From Aradus depressus (taxonomy: Eukaryota > Arthropoda > Insecta > Hemiptera > Aradidae), in NCBI GenBank assembly GCA_963662175.1, contig OY759223.1, positions 5,179,549 to 5,243,548 of the forward strand: a DNA stretch of 64,000 nt, in the 5' to 3' direction. The position numbers were made by a program, and so were the translations under genes. Positions 53,601-63,509 of the stretch are shown piece by piece; the first letter of the stretch is position 1, and every line of letters begins with the position of its first letter. A model generated the notes under the pieces. That model made no database searches. It worked only from the letters and a program-made list of their open reading frames with translations, and was not told where the DNA came from.

Positions 53601-54133
53601 TCATCAATTTACATAACTTCTCCTATACTTCGGTGCGTAAAATTGTATACATTGAATTATGGACTGTCAATCTCTTTTTAACTCAGGAGAGAGATAGGAA
53701 TTGGGGAGAAATTTTGGGAAAAGGAAATTTGTTGATTTATAAAGCTGAAAGCAAATGGGTAAATTTTGAAGGGGGGGTGCAAGATGGGGGGGAATGAGGG
53801 GGGGACACTCTATAGGCGGGGAGAAGCGTCCTCACCCCAGTCGTAGCCCGGCGTCCGTACGGTTCATATCAGCTCTTATCCGCTCACCGTAAGTCCGTAC
53901 GTTACTTATCTAAGGTAATATATTAATATAATAATTTATATTCTTTAAAATCATAATACATAATTTATTTCTATCTATCGATAAAAGCTTGATATAGAAT
54001 AACGCTGGTTAGCCAAGAAATTTCAAAAAATGTGCAAAAATTGTTAGTATTTGTTTTTGTCAGTAAGTTATTTCATTTTAGATCATGTATGAAATTTTCT
54101 AAGTTTTAGAAATTATATATATATATATATATA
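53601..54133. other. G-rich then AT-rich DNA
   Basis: Short G runs near 53770-53805, a GC-rich patch with repeated gtccgtacg near 53850-53900, and a TA run at 54114-54131. Confidence 0.4.
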
Positions 54134-54436
54134 CAAGAGAACCTCGATTAACCGTATCTCGATTATCCGTGTTCGCGATTAACCGTGTTGTGTAAGCATT
54201 GGTTCCTGGAAACTTAAAGAGTAGAGTGACAATGATGACAGTTTTGGCGCTAAAGAAGAAAACATTCAGACAAGTCAAGCAATGGAAGCAGTTCATGTCC
54301 TCCTCAACTTCTGCCAACAGGAAAATTTTAACTTCCATGTCGTCATGAATTTGATAAAAATTAGAACTGAAGTAAAGAAAATCATTTCAAACCGCAAAAA
54401 ATAAGGATTATTTCATATTCTACAAGAGGTTCTACT
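54134..54436 (+). mobile_element. Tigger/pogo-like element remnant
   Basis: Left end caagagaacctcgattaacc with internal ccgtatctcgattatccg repeats; right end caagaggttctact followed by TA. Carries a transposase C-terminal fragment; the rest is deleted. Confidence 0.75.
54234..54404 (+). pseudogene. Tigger transposase C-terminal fragment
   Basis: The frame reads DDSFGAKEENIQTSQAMEAV then HVLLNFCQQENFNFHVVMNL and IKIRTEVKKIISNRKK, ending at a TAA at 54402. The 'S-A--A---LL-F--Q......--L--IR-EV' arrangement is the C-terminal tail of pogo/Tigger (jerky-like) transposases. The frame is intact over this piece, but the DDE core is gone. Confidence 0.65.
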
Positions 54437-54499
54437 ATATATGTATATAAAGAAAAACAGTAAGATAAAATGTAAATAAATAGTCGCTTTTAGTGTTTA

Positions 54500-54808
54500 G
54501 GTTTTATGACTCATGCCCGGGTCATATCGCCTATTTCCAGAGCGCTCTTTCGTCACTCTGGTAGACATGAGCCCGACTATGGGAGTCCTAAATGTTGCCT
54601 ACCTTAAATTTTTCTTCACCTAGGTCTTTAACGAGTACCTGACATCGTACAGGCTCGGGACCATCGCTTAACGTCCCCTCCGAAGGACGACGTGCTTAAG
54701 TTTATTTTACCTCCCAGATAAAATAAACTAAGGGCCTCGGTCGGGTCTCGAACCCACTATCTTGAGCTCAGAAGACAAGCACGCATACCACTGAGCTACC
54801 GGCGCCCT
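54500..54808 (-). mobile_element. tRNA-derived SINE with clear TSD
   Basis: Reverse orientation, from gttttatgactcatgcccg to gagctaccggcgccct. cttttagtgttta is duplicated at 54487-54499 and 54809-54821. Small deletions remove ctttaactacgag and part of the gtagagtc block. Confidence 0.94.
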
Positions 54809-54821
54809 CTTTTAGTGTTTA

Positions 54822-55169
54822 TTTGATCCAATTCGGTTGTGGATTGACTGTTTTTAAATGTACCTAAGTACTGTTGTTTCGTTTGGACTAAGGTTATTTG
54901 TACTAGGTTTTTTTTTCTTTTCATTCTTTATTCTAAATATTTATTATCAATAAACCACCCTAAGTAAAAGTGATGTCGGTAAAAAATGATAATAGTAATA
55001 CTAAATGATTGGTAACAAAATAAATTAACTATGGTTACATATACAATAAACAAAATATGTACACATATATACATAATAAATAGAAAAAAAAATTGAATAA
55101 ATAATAATAAAAATAAATAAAAAATAAAATAATACGTACAAATAAAATAAATATTTCAGAATGTCTCTA
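54822..55169. other. AT-rich DNA, no feature seen
   Basis: Simple A/T-rich sequence. Confidence 0.5.
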
Positions 55170-55545
55170 ATTTAATGGTGGCAGGACGCGGGGGACCGAG
55201 TGTTCCCCCCTACTTTCCTGCTCTGCCTGCACACATTCAACGGACGACACACTTTAATTTTCAGTGGACTCAACCGAAGGGGTGGGGATTCAACGGGGGC
55301 TCTTCCAAAATCTCAGGAACTGCCCTTGTAATGAATGTATCAACAATTCAAAACCACATAAGGATGGCACCCAATAACTTTTCGCGAAATTGATCGAAGG
55401 GTAATGAATGTATCGATACAAAATTTAGTATGATGATTCAGAAGCCACTATGTAAGTCAAATATTGAGTTGTAAATCACAGGGTCGATTCACTTTGGAGG
55501 GAGAGCGAAAACAGAGTTGACTAATTCCTGTTTCATCGACAACAT
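55170..55545 (+). repeat. Module A tract
   Basis: ggacgacacactttaatttt, gcccttgtaatgaatgtatc, gatgattcagaagccactat and ggagggagagcgaaaacag. Confidence 0.8.
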
Positions 55546-55910
55546 TTTCTATCCAAAATTTTGTGCTCCTTTATATCCAATTTTTAGTATAATTTTTTTT
55601 CCGTTATATATTAATGTAAAGAGGGAGGGGGGGGGGGGGCAGAGTTTGTTTGGCGTGGCCTTTGATGTCGATACATGCCTTTGAAATTTTATTTTTCATT
55701 TTCAAGTTTTTCATCGTCTATAGACCTTTATGAGCTCTTAGTCCAAGCACAAACCACTTGAAGAGAAAACATAATTTTTATTTGCGAACGATGTTTAATA
55801 AATCTTCATGGCCAAAACGGGAAGTCGGGGAGGGGGGGGGGGGGAATTGATGTGCCATGAAACATATTTCAATAAAAATCCAAGAACGAGTCCAACCAGA
55901 ATCTGCAAAG
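55546..55910. other. Unassigned, with two short G runs
   Basis: G runs near 55629-55639 and 55833-55845; no coding signal. Confidence 0.45.
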
Positions 55911-56153
55911 ACATGAGCCCGACTCTACTATGGAATTCCTATACCCTAAATTTTATTCATCTGTGGTAGGGATCTTTAACGAGTACTTGACACCGTGCAG
56001 GCTCGGGACCATCGCTTAGAGTCCGAAGGACGGCGTATTTGAGTTTTTTTTTTAACTTCCCATCTAAAATAAATTATGGGCCTCGGCTGGGATCGGAACT
56101 CGCTAACTTGAGTTAAGTAAGCAAGCACGCATACCACTGAACTACCGGCTCCC
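55911..56153 (-). mobile_element. SINE, 3'-truncated
   Basis: acatgagcccgactctacta, taacgagtacttgacaccgt and catgcataccactgaac-type head ending ctaccggctccct. The terminal tail is missing. Confidence 0.88.
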
Positions 56154-56769
56154 TGTCTCTCTTCAGGTAGACAGAGCTATCTTGAGTCAGTCATACTTCC
56201 GCTGTTGAGTGATGAAAGTGATACAAGAAATTCAGAATGAGAAATCCTGTATTATTTTTGACATACTTCGTACAACCTGGAACTATGTGATGGGCCCTTC
56301 TGAACAAGTTTCTACCTACGCCTCTTGTTCATGAGATTCTCTGTTAAACATTCCCTAACAACAGATTTCATGAACGCTACACCTCTTGTAGTACAAAACG
56401 GCCATTGTTTGAAAGAGGTGCATTCAAATGGTTCAATGCTGTTCTGAACGAATTCAAGAGGAAAAAAATGAATAAAATAAAGAATCATTTTTCAATTCAA
56501 AATTCAATTAACGATATCTCCACTGAAGGGACTTTATTGTCCTGGTTTATTTCAAAAAAGCTATCTCTGAATGGCTGCTGTGGTTTTTCTCGCTCGCATC
56601 TCAATACCAATATACGTTCAATTTGTATTGTTTTTTTTTTGTCAGAATTATTTGTCATATCTTTTTGTTTTTTGGGGGGGATGGCGGAAATTGGTTACAA
56701 TGAACCTCTTTTGTATGTCGGATGGATATGTGCTCAAAGTCTGAAAAATTCTTTAAAAAAAAAATTGTT
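56154..56769. other. No recognisable feature
   Basis: The 133-codon frame at 56405-56806 has no domain that I recognise and low-complexity stretches; it could be fortuitous or a fragment of an unknown gene. Confidence 0.4.
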
Positions 56770-56900
56770 GGTGAATCACCGGCTATACACCAGCAGCACG
56801 AATTAAACAATAGCATCTTCGCTACATGGTTGATTTACACAGCGACTTCTGAATTATTGAAAATTTCATGGTGATACATTCATTACACCATCAGGTGTTG
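56770..56900 (-). repeat. Module A fragment
   Basis: ggtgaatcaccggctataca, cacgaattaaacaat and tgatacattcattacacca. Confidence 0.65.
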
Positions 56901-56904
56901 AATG

Positions 56905-57330
56905 GTTAAGTAAAGACCTACGCTACGGCCTATGTCAATGGTTAGCGTCATTCTCTATTATATTCTTGAATGGTAAAGGACCTACCCAATGACCTATGTC
57001 ATTGTCTAGCTTCATTCTCTATTACTTACTTCAATGGTAAAGAACCTACGCAATGGCCTACATTAATGGTTAGCATTATTCGCTATTGCTTACATGAATG
57101 GTAAAGGATCTACACAATGACCTATGTCATTGTCTAGCTTCATTCTCTATTGCTTGCTTGAATGGTAAAGGACCTACGCAATGGCCTATGTCATTGTCTA
57201 GCTTCATTCTCTATTACTTACTTGAATGGTAAAGAACCTACGCAATAGCCTATGTCAATATCCTAGCGTCATTGCTTACTTGAATGGTAAAGGACCTACG
57301 CAATGGTTAGCGTCAGCCAGTATTACTTCC
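56905..57330. repeat. 64-bp tandem repeat, about 6.5 copies
   Basis: tgaatggtaaaggacctacg recurs near 56968, 57032, 57096, 57160, 57224 and 57282, with cctatgtcattgtctagctt between. Copies are moderately diverged. Confidence 0.92.
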
Positions 57331-57884
57331 CTGAATGCTGAAGGGCCAATCATTGATTGCAAAAATAGCAAATAGATATGGTTTCACTTTCTCCAAATTT
57401 TCACTTATCTGCTTCCAGTCTAATACCTTGTACGCTTTAACGACAAAGTTAAATGTTGTTGCTTCAGTTTTCGAAAAAAAAATTTCTTTTAATCGCCAAT
57501 GAGAAACATCTATCGACATTTATTGTCAACAATTTTGAGCCACGTTATTTCACTGTGTACAATGTATAAGAATGACAGAAATTGGAACATTCAATCTTGA
57601 AGACAACCTAATGAACAAATCCCACTAAGCAGTGATTAGGCAAAGTGAGTGTTTGCAGTGGATTAGTCTACTTCGATATAAAGACTGCACACAACCTAAT
57701 GAGATTAACCCATTATTATGATTGCAAGGAGAGAGAGAAACCTTTCCTTCCATTTTATAATTTTGATGAAATCATCTTCATCTTCCTGTCGCACACAGTT
57801 TGTGACAAAACTATAGGCGACGAGTTGTCAAAGACGACATATTTTAGATCGTCTCGTCTGAGATAGACTGACATGATTTTACTT
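57331..57884. other. No recognisable feature
   Basis: The opposite-strand frames at 57313-57519 and 57645-57866 have no recognisable motif. Confidence 0.4.
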
Positions 57885-58083
57885 CCCAGCTATACCAAAG
57901 TATAGATGAAGTTATGCAATCGACCAAAAATTCGATGGGAAGTTTTCAACGGAATTTCATGTTTACCTTTAGATTCCAAAAATGAAGAAAAAAAAAATGT
58001 CTGTATGTCTGTGAACACGATAACTCTCGATAGAAAGAATGTATCAACACGAATTTTTATGTGTATCCAGAACCCTCTAACGA
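57885..58083 (+). repeat. Module A fragment, interrupted by the palindrome
   Basis: cagctataccaaagtataga, ttcgatgggaagttttcaac and gaatgtatcaacacgaattt; it resumes at about 58390. Confidence 0.75.
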
Positions 58084-58108
58084 TGACCTCTCACAGATTT
58101 TTATTTGT

Positions 58109-58151
58109 ATTAGCTAGCCGGCTTTCGAGGTAGCCCTCATCATCAGGCAGT
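58109..58151 (-). ncRNA. Hammerhead-ribozyme-like motif, left arm
   Basis: Reverse complement: CTGATGA (58146-58140), t, gagg-gcta-cctc, GAAA (58126-58123), gccggc, ta. Same as the right-arm motif except for one loop change and a weaker stem I. Confidence 0.55.
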
Positions 58152-58320
58152 CTGAAAAAATGCAGATTTTTGAAATTTGAATGAAATTAAAATATTTAGT
58201 AAATAAAATTTAAAATTTTTTGATAGTTTTATTTATTTTTTTTTATTATAAAAAATGTTTAAATTTTATTTACTAAATATTTTATTTTCATTCAAATTTC
58301 AAAAATCTTTATTTTTTCAG

Positions 58321-58363
58321 ATTGCCTGATGATGAGGGCAACCTCGAAAGCCGGCTAGCTAAT
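58321..58363 (+). ncRNA. Hammerhead-ribozyme-like motif, right arm
   Basis: CTGATGA at 58326-58332, one unpaired t, stem II gagg/cctc closed by gcaa (a GNRA loop), GAAA at 58346-58349, then self-complementary gccggc as a loopless stem III, then ta with the expected cleavage after 58357. Stem I pairs attgc (58321-58325) with gctaat (58358-58363) if one t is bulged. All core elements are in order. The extra t before stem II and the loopless stem III would need a dimer, as reported for hammerheads of Penelope-like elements. Activity is not shown by sequence. Confidence 0.6.
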
Positions 58364-58399
58364 ACAAATAAAAATCTGTGAGAGGTCAGATACATCTAG

Positions 58400-58620
58400 C
58401 CATCTTCATATTAACATATATTGTTTTTAGCCAAATTGGCCAAAGGGGAGAGGCTTAACTCAATAAATCTAATAACTGCCGTTGTAGTGAATGTATCGAT
58501 ACAAAATTGTATGCATTCAAAATCCCACAAGGACGACACATCAATTTTCAGCGGAATCAACAGAAAGGAAGTGGGGGCTTAAGTCAAAAACCCTAATAAC
58601 TGCCGATGAAAGAATTTAGG
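58400..58620 (+). repeat. Module A tract
   Basis: ttagccaaattggccaaagg, ctaataactgccgttgtagt, gtgaatgtatcgatacaaaa and gaccctaataactgccgat-like words. Confidence 0.8.
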
Positions 58621-58621
58621 T

Positions 58622-58930
58622 ATAGGTTAGGTTTCATGACTCATGCCCGGGCTTTAACTCTGAGGTCATATCGCCTACTACCAGAGCGCTCTTTCGTCAC
58701 TCTGGTGGACATGAGCCCGACTCTACTGTGGTAGTCCTAAATTTTTATTCAACTTCAGGGCAGAGGTCTTTAACGAGTATCTGACATCGTACAGGCTTGG
58801 GACCATCGCTTAATGTCATGTTAAGTTCATTTTACCTCCCAGATAAAATAAACTAAGGACCTCGGACGAGTTTCGAACCCACGTTCTTGAGGTCAGAAGC
58901 CAACTACACATACCGCTGAGCTATCTGCTC
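58622..58930 (-). mobile_element. tRNA-derived SINE
   Basis: taggttaggtttcatgactc (CCTAACCTA tail on the minus strand), gggctttaactctgaggtc, atgagcccgactctactgtg, B box as gtttcgaaccc and a diverged A box near ctgagctatctgctcg. Confidence 0.92.
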
Positions 58931-59421
58931 GGCAAAATTATATATACTCTGATTAAAAAAAATTAAGTTGGCTTTGGAGATGGGTGGGGGGGATTAGTAG
59001 TCGATAAATCATCGTTTGGTTAGCAAGCGGAACAGTGTTGTCAGCCAAGAGACTACTAAATCATAATGGATGCCATCTACATGGAGAAATACGAACTACA
59101 CAAAGTTACAATTCAATTGACCGGCATCGAATTGAGAAGCTAATCGAATTAATGTCTTTGCAAGGAGCCGCTCTAGACTGGATAGTAGTAATCTTTGAGA
59201 GATCAATCAGTACCCCCCACTCCCACCTCCCACTCAATCCACTTCTACAATTACGTAATTGCGCTGCTTTTGTCGCTTTATAACCTTGTTAGCTTATTAA
59301 CTTTATGTTCTGAGTGAAATTCAATACATTTGGTGCGTTTTCATGAAGTAATAAGTGTATAATAAATTTGGAGCAATGCAGCCCTATCCATTGTTGCTAC
59401 TGGCTATGGCCTTTCAGGTAG
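58931..59421. other. No recognisable feature
   Basis: The 59035-59283 frame has no recognisable motif. Confidence 0.4.
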
Positions 59422-59547
59422 CTATGATAACCAAATTTCAGATGTCCTAAACTTTTTCCCATCTGACAAGTTCATAATGTTTCTCTCACTCACAGCATTT
59501 ATTAATGCTCTTGGTTCGTCGCTAGACCACAAATTTCTTTCAGACAT
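59422..59547 (-). pseudogene. Myb/SANT-like DNA-binding domain fragment
   Basis: An ATG-initiated 41-codon minus-strand frame reads MSERNLWSSDEPRALINAVS then ERNIMNLSDGKKFRTSEIWL, then stop. The 'W-S-E---LI--V-E--IM-LLDGK--R--EIW' pattern is the first part of a Myb/SANT-like (trihelix, MADF-related) domain found in Harbinger accessory proteins and some host regulators. After the stop a shifted frame gives weak continuation only. No terminal repeats are visible nearby. Either a broken Harbinger ORF or an isolated exon. Confidence 0.5.
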
Positions 59548-60175
59548 CTTACTTAAAAAACAAAGAAAATTATAAAAACTATAAAGCAGAACAAAAAACT
59601 ATATCACAAATTTAACCTCTTATACAACTTCACCACGCTTTCAACTCAAAACCAAAACATAACCTTCAAAAAACTGTAAAAAAAATGTCTATGAATTTGG
59701 TATTCGGTACATATCGATGTTTTATAAGTAATCGATATTTAACACAACTTTTTACTCTGGTGGTGAGTTTTAGAACTGCACTTATCAGTACTGCGCAGCC
59801 ACAATTTGAATATTGAATTTCTTAGCGTTTTCATGAACATTCGAAATCTCAAAATTGGATCATACCTCAGAAAAAGCCTTATCGACCTTGAAATCAAAAT
59901 GTTTTGAAACAAGTGTTTTCATGCCTTTTCAAAACATTTTTGATTTTCAAAACATTTTCAACAACCCATGCAAACGTAGCAATTGAATTTGTATACGCCT
60001 TTGAGGGGGGTCTCCAATGTAGTCTGATTTTGGCGTATACAAACACTTGAGGGGGGATAACAAATTTGTGTATAAAACATACATACAACTATGGTAGCAA
60101 TATGGACTGTATATTTGAGATATAAGGAAAGACAAAATAACTTAGCATTACAGTAATCCCTCAACATCCGCAGAG
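59548..60175. other. No recognisable feature
   Basis: Repeated tttcaaaacatttt words near 59930-59960. Three overlapping minus frames at 59894-60167 share no motif that I know. Confidence 0.4.
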
Positions 60176-60181
60176 TTTAGG

Positions 60182-60268
60182 TTTCACAGAACCCTCGCAT
60201 ATGTCGAGTGTTTCACAGAACCCGCGCATATGTCGAGTGTTTCACAGAACCCGCGCATATGTCTGCCA
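60182..60268. repeat. 29-bp tandem repeat, 3 copies
   Basis: tttcacagaacccgcgcata starts at 60182, 60211 and 60240; a TA run follows near 60300-60318. The first copy differs at one base (ccctcg). Confidence 0.9.
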
Positions 60269-60353
60269 ATGTTGAATCTATCTTTCTATGCTATTTATAT
60301 TTATATATATATATATATTTATGCGGGAGGTTACGTTCCAGACAGATCTTTTG

Positions 60354-60630
60354 TCTCAGTATGTATTCTACACGACGAATAGTGGTCCCAACTCGGCCCA
60401 AAGTCTCAGTATGTATTCTAAACGACGAGAAGTGGTCCCAACTTGGCCCAAAGTCTCAGTATGTATTCTAAGCGACGAATAGTGGTCCCAAATCGGCCCA
60501 AAATCTCAGTATGCATTCTAAACGACGAATAGTGGTCCCAAATCGGCCCAAAGTTGCAGTATGCATTCTAAACGACGAATAGTGGTCCCAAATCGGCCCA
60601 AAGTCTCAGTATGCATTCTAAATCTATAAC
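60354..60630. repeat. 50-bp tandem repeat, 5.5 copies
   Basis: tctcagtatgtattctaaac followed by gacgaatagtggtcccaa recurs at 60354, 60404, 60454, 60504, 60554 and 60604, with few substitutions. agtatgtaatctaggctgcg at 31510 followed by aatggtggtcccaactc is a stray relative. Confidence 0.93.
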
Positions 60631-60786
60631 TCAGTATTTTACTTCCAGGTATTTATTCTATTGGGAATCTTCTTGACGACAACAGATATAAACGTATTTT
60701 TCCAGAAGAGATGAAGTTCAGGTGAAAACAACATGAAAGTTTTGATCCATTATAGAACTTTCCCATATACTTCGTATAGTTAGTAC

Positions 60787-61062
60787 ACGTGCCCGGGCTT
60801 TAATAACAATTTCATATCGCCTACTACCAGAGCGCTCTTTCGTCAATCTGGAAGACATAAGCCCGACTGTACTATGTGAGTCCTAAATTATGCCTACCTA
60901 GGTTTATTCATCTAGGGCAGGGGTCTTTAAAGAGTACCTGATATCGCACAGGCTCGAGACAATCGCCCCATCCGAAGGACGGCCTGCTCAAGGTTTTTTC
61001 ACCTACTAGATAAAAAACCTAAGGGTTTCGGTCGGTATCGAACCCTTTATCATGAGAGCAGT
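60787..61062 (-). mobile_element. SINE, head truncated
   Basis: cgtgcccgggctttaataac, atcgcctactaccagagcgc, gagtacctgatatcgcacag and cggtcggtatcgaaccc. The head is cut off where the 59-bp palindrome begins. Confidence 0.88.
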
Positions 61063-61113
61063 TCCTGATACGTCTGTATGACTTAGTCATACAGACGTAT
61101 CAGGAACTGCTCT
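61055..61113. repeat. Perfect palindrome, 29-bp arms, 1-bp spacer
   Basis: agagcagttcctgatacgtc followed by tgtatgact, one t at 61084, then the exact inverse. Its first bases overlap the broken SINE head. Confidence 0.95.
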
Positions 61114-61129
61114 GCATCCAACTAGTCCC

Positions 61130-61800
61130 TGATTGATATGTGTCCTTAGATGGCTTTGAATTTACATATGAAATTTTGTGCCATTGCTACTCATTACAAC
61201 GGCAGTATTAGAGATTTTCTGTTAAGCCTCCCCCTTAATGCCCTTTTTTCATTTGACCGATTTGGCTGAAAATCAATGGATAGCGTCCTTAGAAGGCTTT
61301 GAATGTACATATGAAATTTCATGTCATTCATTATAGAGGGAGTTTCAAACACAGAGACTACAGAAATATAGATTTTTTTTTTTTTATTTATTTTTTTTTT
61401 TAGTTTTTGGAATCAGGCGGTGTGACATGAAATTCCGTTGAAATTCCGCACCGAACATCGTCATGCTGACCAACTACATAATCCTTCACTTCGTATAGCT
61501 GGGAAGTAAAATTTCCTGTCTGTGTACAATATCCCCCGATAAGTCCCTACGTCCATTACTTTAGCAGTTATTAGGATTTTTTTGTTAAGCCCCACTTCTA
61601 ATCTCTCTTTCTCTTTGGTCGATGTGACTGAAAATCAATAGGTGTCATCCTTATGAGGTTCTGGATGCACATACAAAATTTTATGTTGATATATTCATTT
61701 TATTGGGAGTTATTGTGTTCATAGTCACACATAGAAACACAGACGAGAAATTCCGTTGAAATTTCAACATCAAATTTCTGAACATTTACATAAATTCCGC
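61130..61800 (-). repeat. Module A region
   Basis: aatttacatatgaaattttg, tcattacaacggcagtatta, gctgaaaatcaatggatagc, tttcttcgtatagctggg-like boundary, and a second similar unit from 61540 (gaaaatcaataggtgtcatc). Confidence 0.8.
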
Positions 61801-62324
61801 TATACTAAGTTTAGGTTAGCAGAGAATTGAAAATAACTATAAATATCTCTTTGAAAACTCATGTACAATGTATCTAGCACTATTGTGTAGCACATCATTA
61901 TAATATTAAGGATGAGACGTCAGGAGTGTAATTAAGGGATCATTAACGATCCATCTTAACACTTAGCCCCTTCTTGTATGCTAAACACCAGGCCTCCAGC
62001 TTTCTTTTTCGAACTCCTTTTTTCCTTGTACTTTGGAGGTTTCCCCCAGAGCTTCCATCTACCATTTATCACTTCTTCTTGACTTAATATCCAAATCGAT
62101 ATCCTCGTTTAAGGTGGAGATATTCTCTTAAGAAGACAGAACATTGTGGCCAAATTAATTTACATTTTTTTTTTCAACTTTTCTGTCATCTTTATTTCCA
62201 ATTGAGGCCAGTTTTAGAGGATATTTAGAATTTAAATGTATTCTGCTATGGTTCTTTTCATAAAGAGGAGATTAAAAAAATATATATAACTGAGTTAAAA
62301 GTAATGAAGTCATTATCATTTTTT
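61801..62324. other. No recognisable feature
   Basis: Unassigned. Confidence 0.4.
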
Positions 62325-62540
62325 ACTTCCTCAGTTATGCAAAGTATAGGGGAAGTTATATAATCGGTCAGAAAAACTATGTTTTCAACGGAATTTCGTG
62401 TTTTCCGACCTCTAGATTTCAAATATGATAAAAGAAATGTCTGTCTGTGTGTCTGTGAACACGAAATCTATAATAACTGTCGATAGAATGAATATATCGA
62501 TACAAAATTTCGTATGTGAATTAAAAATCCTATTAATTTT
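62325..62540 (+). repeat. Module A tract, host of the LINE insertion
   Basis: agtataggggaagttatata, tcggtcagaaaaactatg, ctgtcgatagaatgaatata and cgatacaaaatttcgtatgt. Confidence 0.8.
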
Positions 62541-63505
62541 ACTTCAGAGTTTCCCTCTAGCAAGGGATTGAGGCAAGGTGATGCCCTAGCTTGCTTACTG
62601 TTTAACTTAGCCCTAGAGAAAGTAGTGAGGGATTCCGGTATTCGAATAAGGGGCACAATATTTTCAAAATCAGTCCAACTGCTCGGCTACGCCGATGATT
62701 TGGATATTGTTGCACGGTCTTTCCCAGCTCTTGAGAGTGCCTTTCTGGGATTGCAGGAAGCGGCAGCCGCAATGGGCCTACGAATAAATGAGTCCAAGAC
62801 TAAATATATGTACACAGGTGTAGACGCGAACCCCCATAGCCGAAGCATATCGATTGGCCCATATTCCTTCGAAAGGGTCAAAGAATTTACGTACTTGGGC
62901 TCTCAAATCACCACCAGGAACGAGACATCAGCCGAAATTAAGAAAAGACTTACGGCAGCGAATCGATGCTATTTTGGATTGCTGAGGCATATGCGAAGCT
63001 CTCTACTGAGCAGGCATACCAAACTCCGGCTCTATAAGACCCTGATCCGTCCAGTCCTTATCTACGCCAGTCAAACATGGACCCTATCCAAGTCTGACGA
63101 GAAGGACCTGTTGATATTTGAAAGGAAAATTCTTCGAAGGGTTTTCGGCCCTGTGAAGGACGGACTGGTTTGGAGAATTCGCAAGAATAGGGAAATCTAC
63201 GAGCTGTTTGGTGAGGCTGATGTAGTGAGGGTGGTGAAGTTGGGAAGGTTGAGTTGGGCAGGCCATGTAGCCCGAACGGAAGAGGGCGAAGTGCCAAGAA
63301 CAGTCCTTGAGGAGCCTTTGTACCGATCAAGAAGAGCAGGCAGACCGAGGCTAAGATGGGTGGATGGTGTGGCAGCTGACGCGAGAGAGCTTCTTGGACA
63401 GCGAAATTGGAAAGCAGCTGCACAGGACAGAGCCGAATGGCGGAGGCTCATTGAGGAGGCCAGGACCCACTAGGGTTGTAGCGCCAGAGAGATAGATAGA
63501 TTAAT
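62541..63505 (+). mobile_element. 5'-truncated LINE insertion
   Basis: The insertion starts inside the reverse transcriptase coding region (about 62541) and ends after the ORF stop with a short 3' UTR, gttgtagcgccagagagata, and GATA repeats. The same tagcgcc end precedes the GAA tail of the 23744 LINE. Module A sequence continues on both sides. Confidence 0.88.
62547..63473 (+). CDS. LINE reverse transcriptase, C-terminal ~310 residues, frame intact
   Basis: The frame enters from the truncation point (no real start codon; the first in-frame ATG-like start would be internal) and is open to a TAG at 63471. Motifs in order: SSKGLRQGDALACLLFNLAL (RT motif with the RQGD turn), QLLGYADDLDIVARS with the catalytic YADD Asp pair, INESKTKYM, EFTYLGSQI (motif E-like), TKLRLYKTLIRPVLIYASQT (thumb), then RLSWAGHVARTEEGEVPR and RRAGRPRLRWVDGV, ending in DRAEWRRLIEEARTH. 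It retains the catalytic palm but lacks the fingers and endonuclease, so it is not functional alone. The lack of disabling mutations points to a recent insertion. Confidence 0.9.
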   Translation, partial: EFPSSKGLRQGDALACLLFNLALEKVVRDSGIRIRGTIFSKSVQLLGYADDLDIVARSFPALESAFLGLQEAAAAMGLRINESKTKYMYTGVDANPHSRSISIGPYSFERVKEFTYLGSQITTRNETSAEIKKRLTAANRCYFGLLRHMRSSLLSRHTKLRLYKTLIRPVLIYASQTWTLSKSDEKDLLIFERKILRRVFGPVKDGLVWRIRKNREIYELFGEADVVRVVKLGRLSWAGHVARTEEGEVPRTVLEEPLYRSRRAGRPRLRWVDGVAADARELLGQRNWKAAAQDRAEWRRLIEEARTH

Positions 63506-63509
63506 TTTA

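Larger units (their letters stand above)
58084..58388. repeat. Palindrome with hammerhead-like motif in each arm
   Basis: tgacctctcacagattttta at the left pairs with its inverse at the right end. Arms are about 140 bp and differ at only a few sites (for example gtagcc versus gttgcc). The centre near 58236 is T-rich. It sits inside module A sequence. Terminal motifs with ctgatga...gaaa suggest two head-to-head Penelope-like termini with no coding part left. Confidence 0.9.

Noticed and set aside
56405..56806. 133-codon plus-strand frame as a host gene
   Set aside because: No recognisable domain, poor composition and no splice or homology evidence; left as unassigned.
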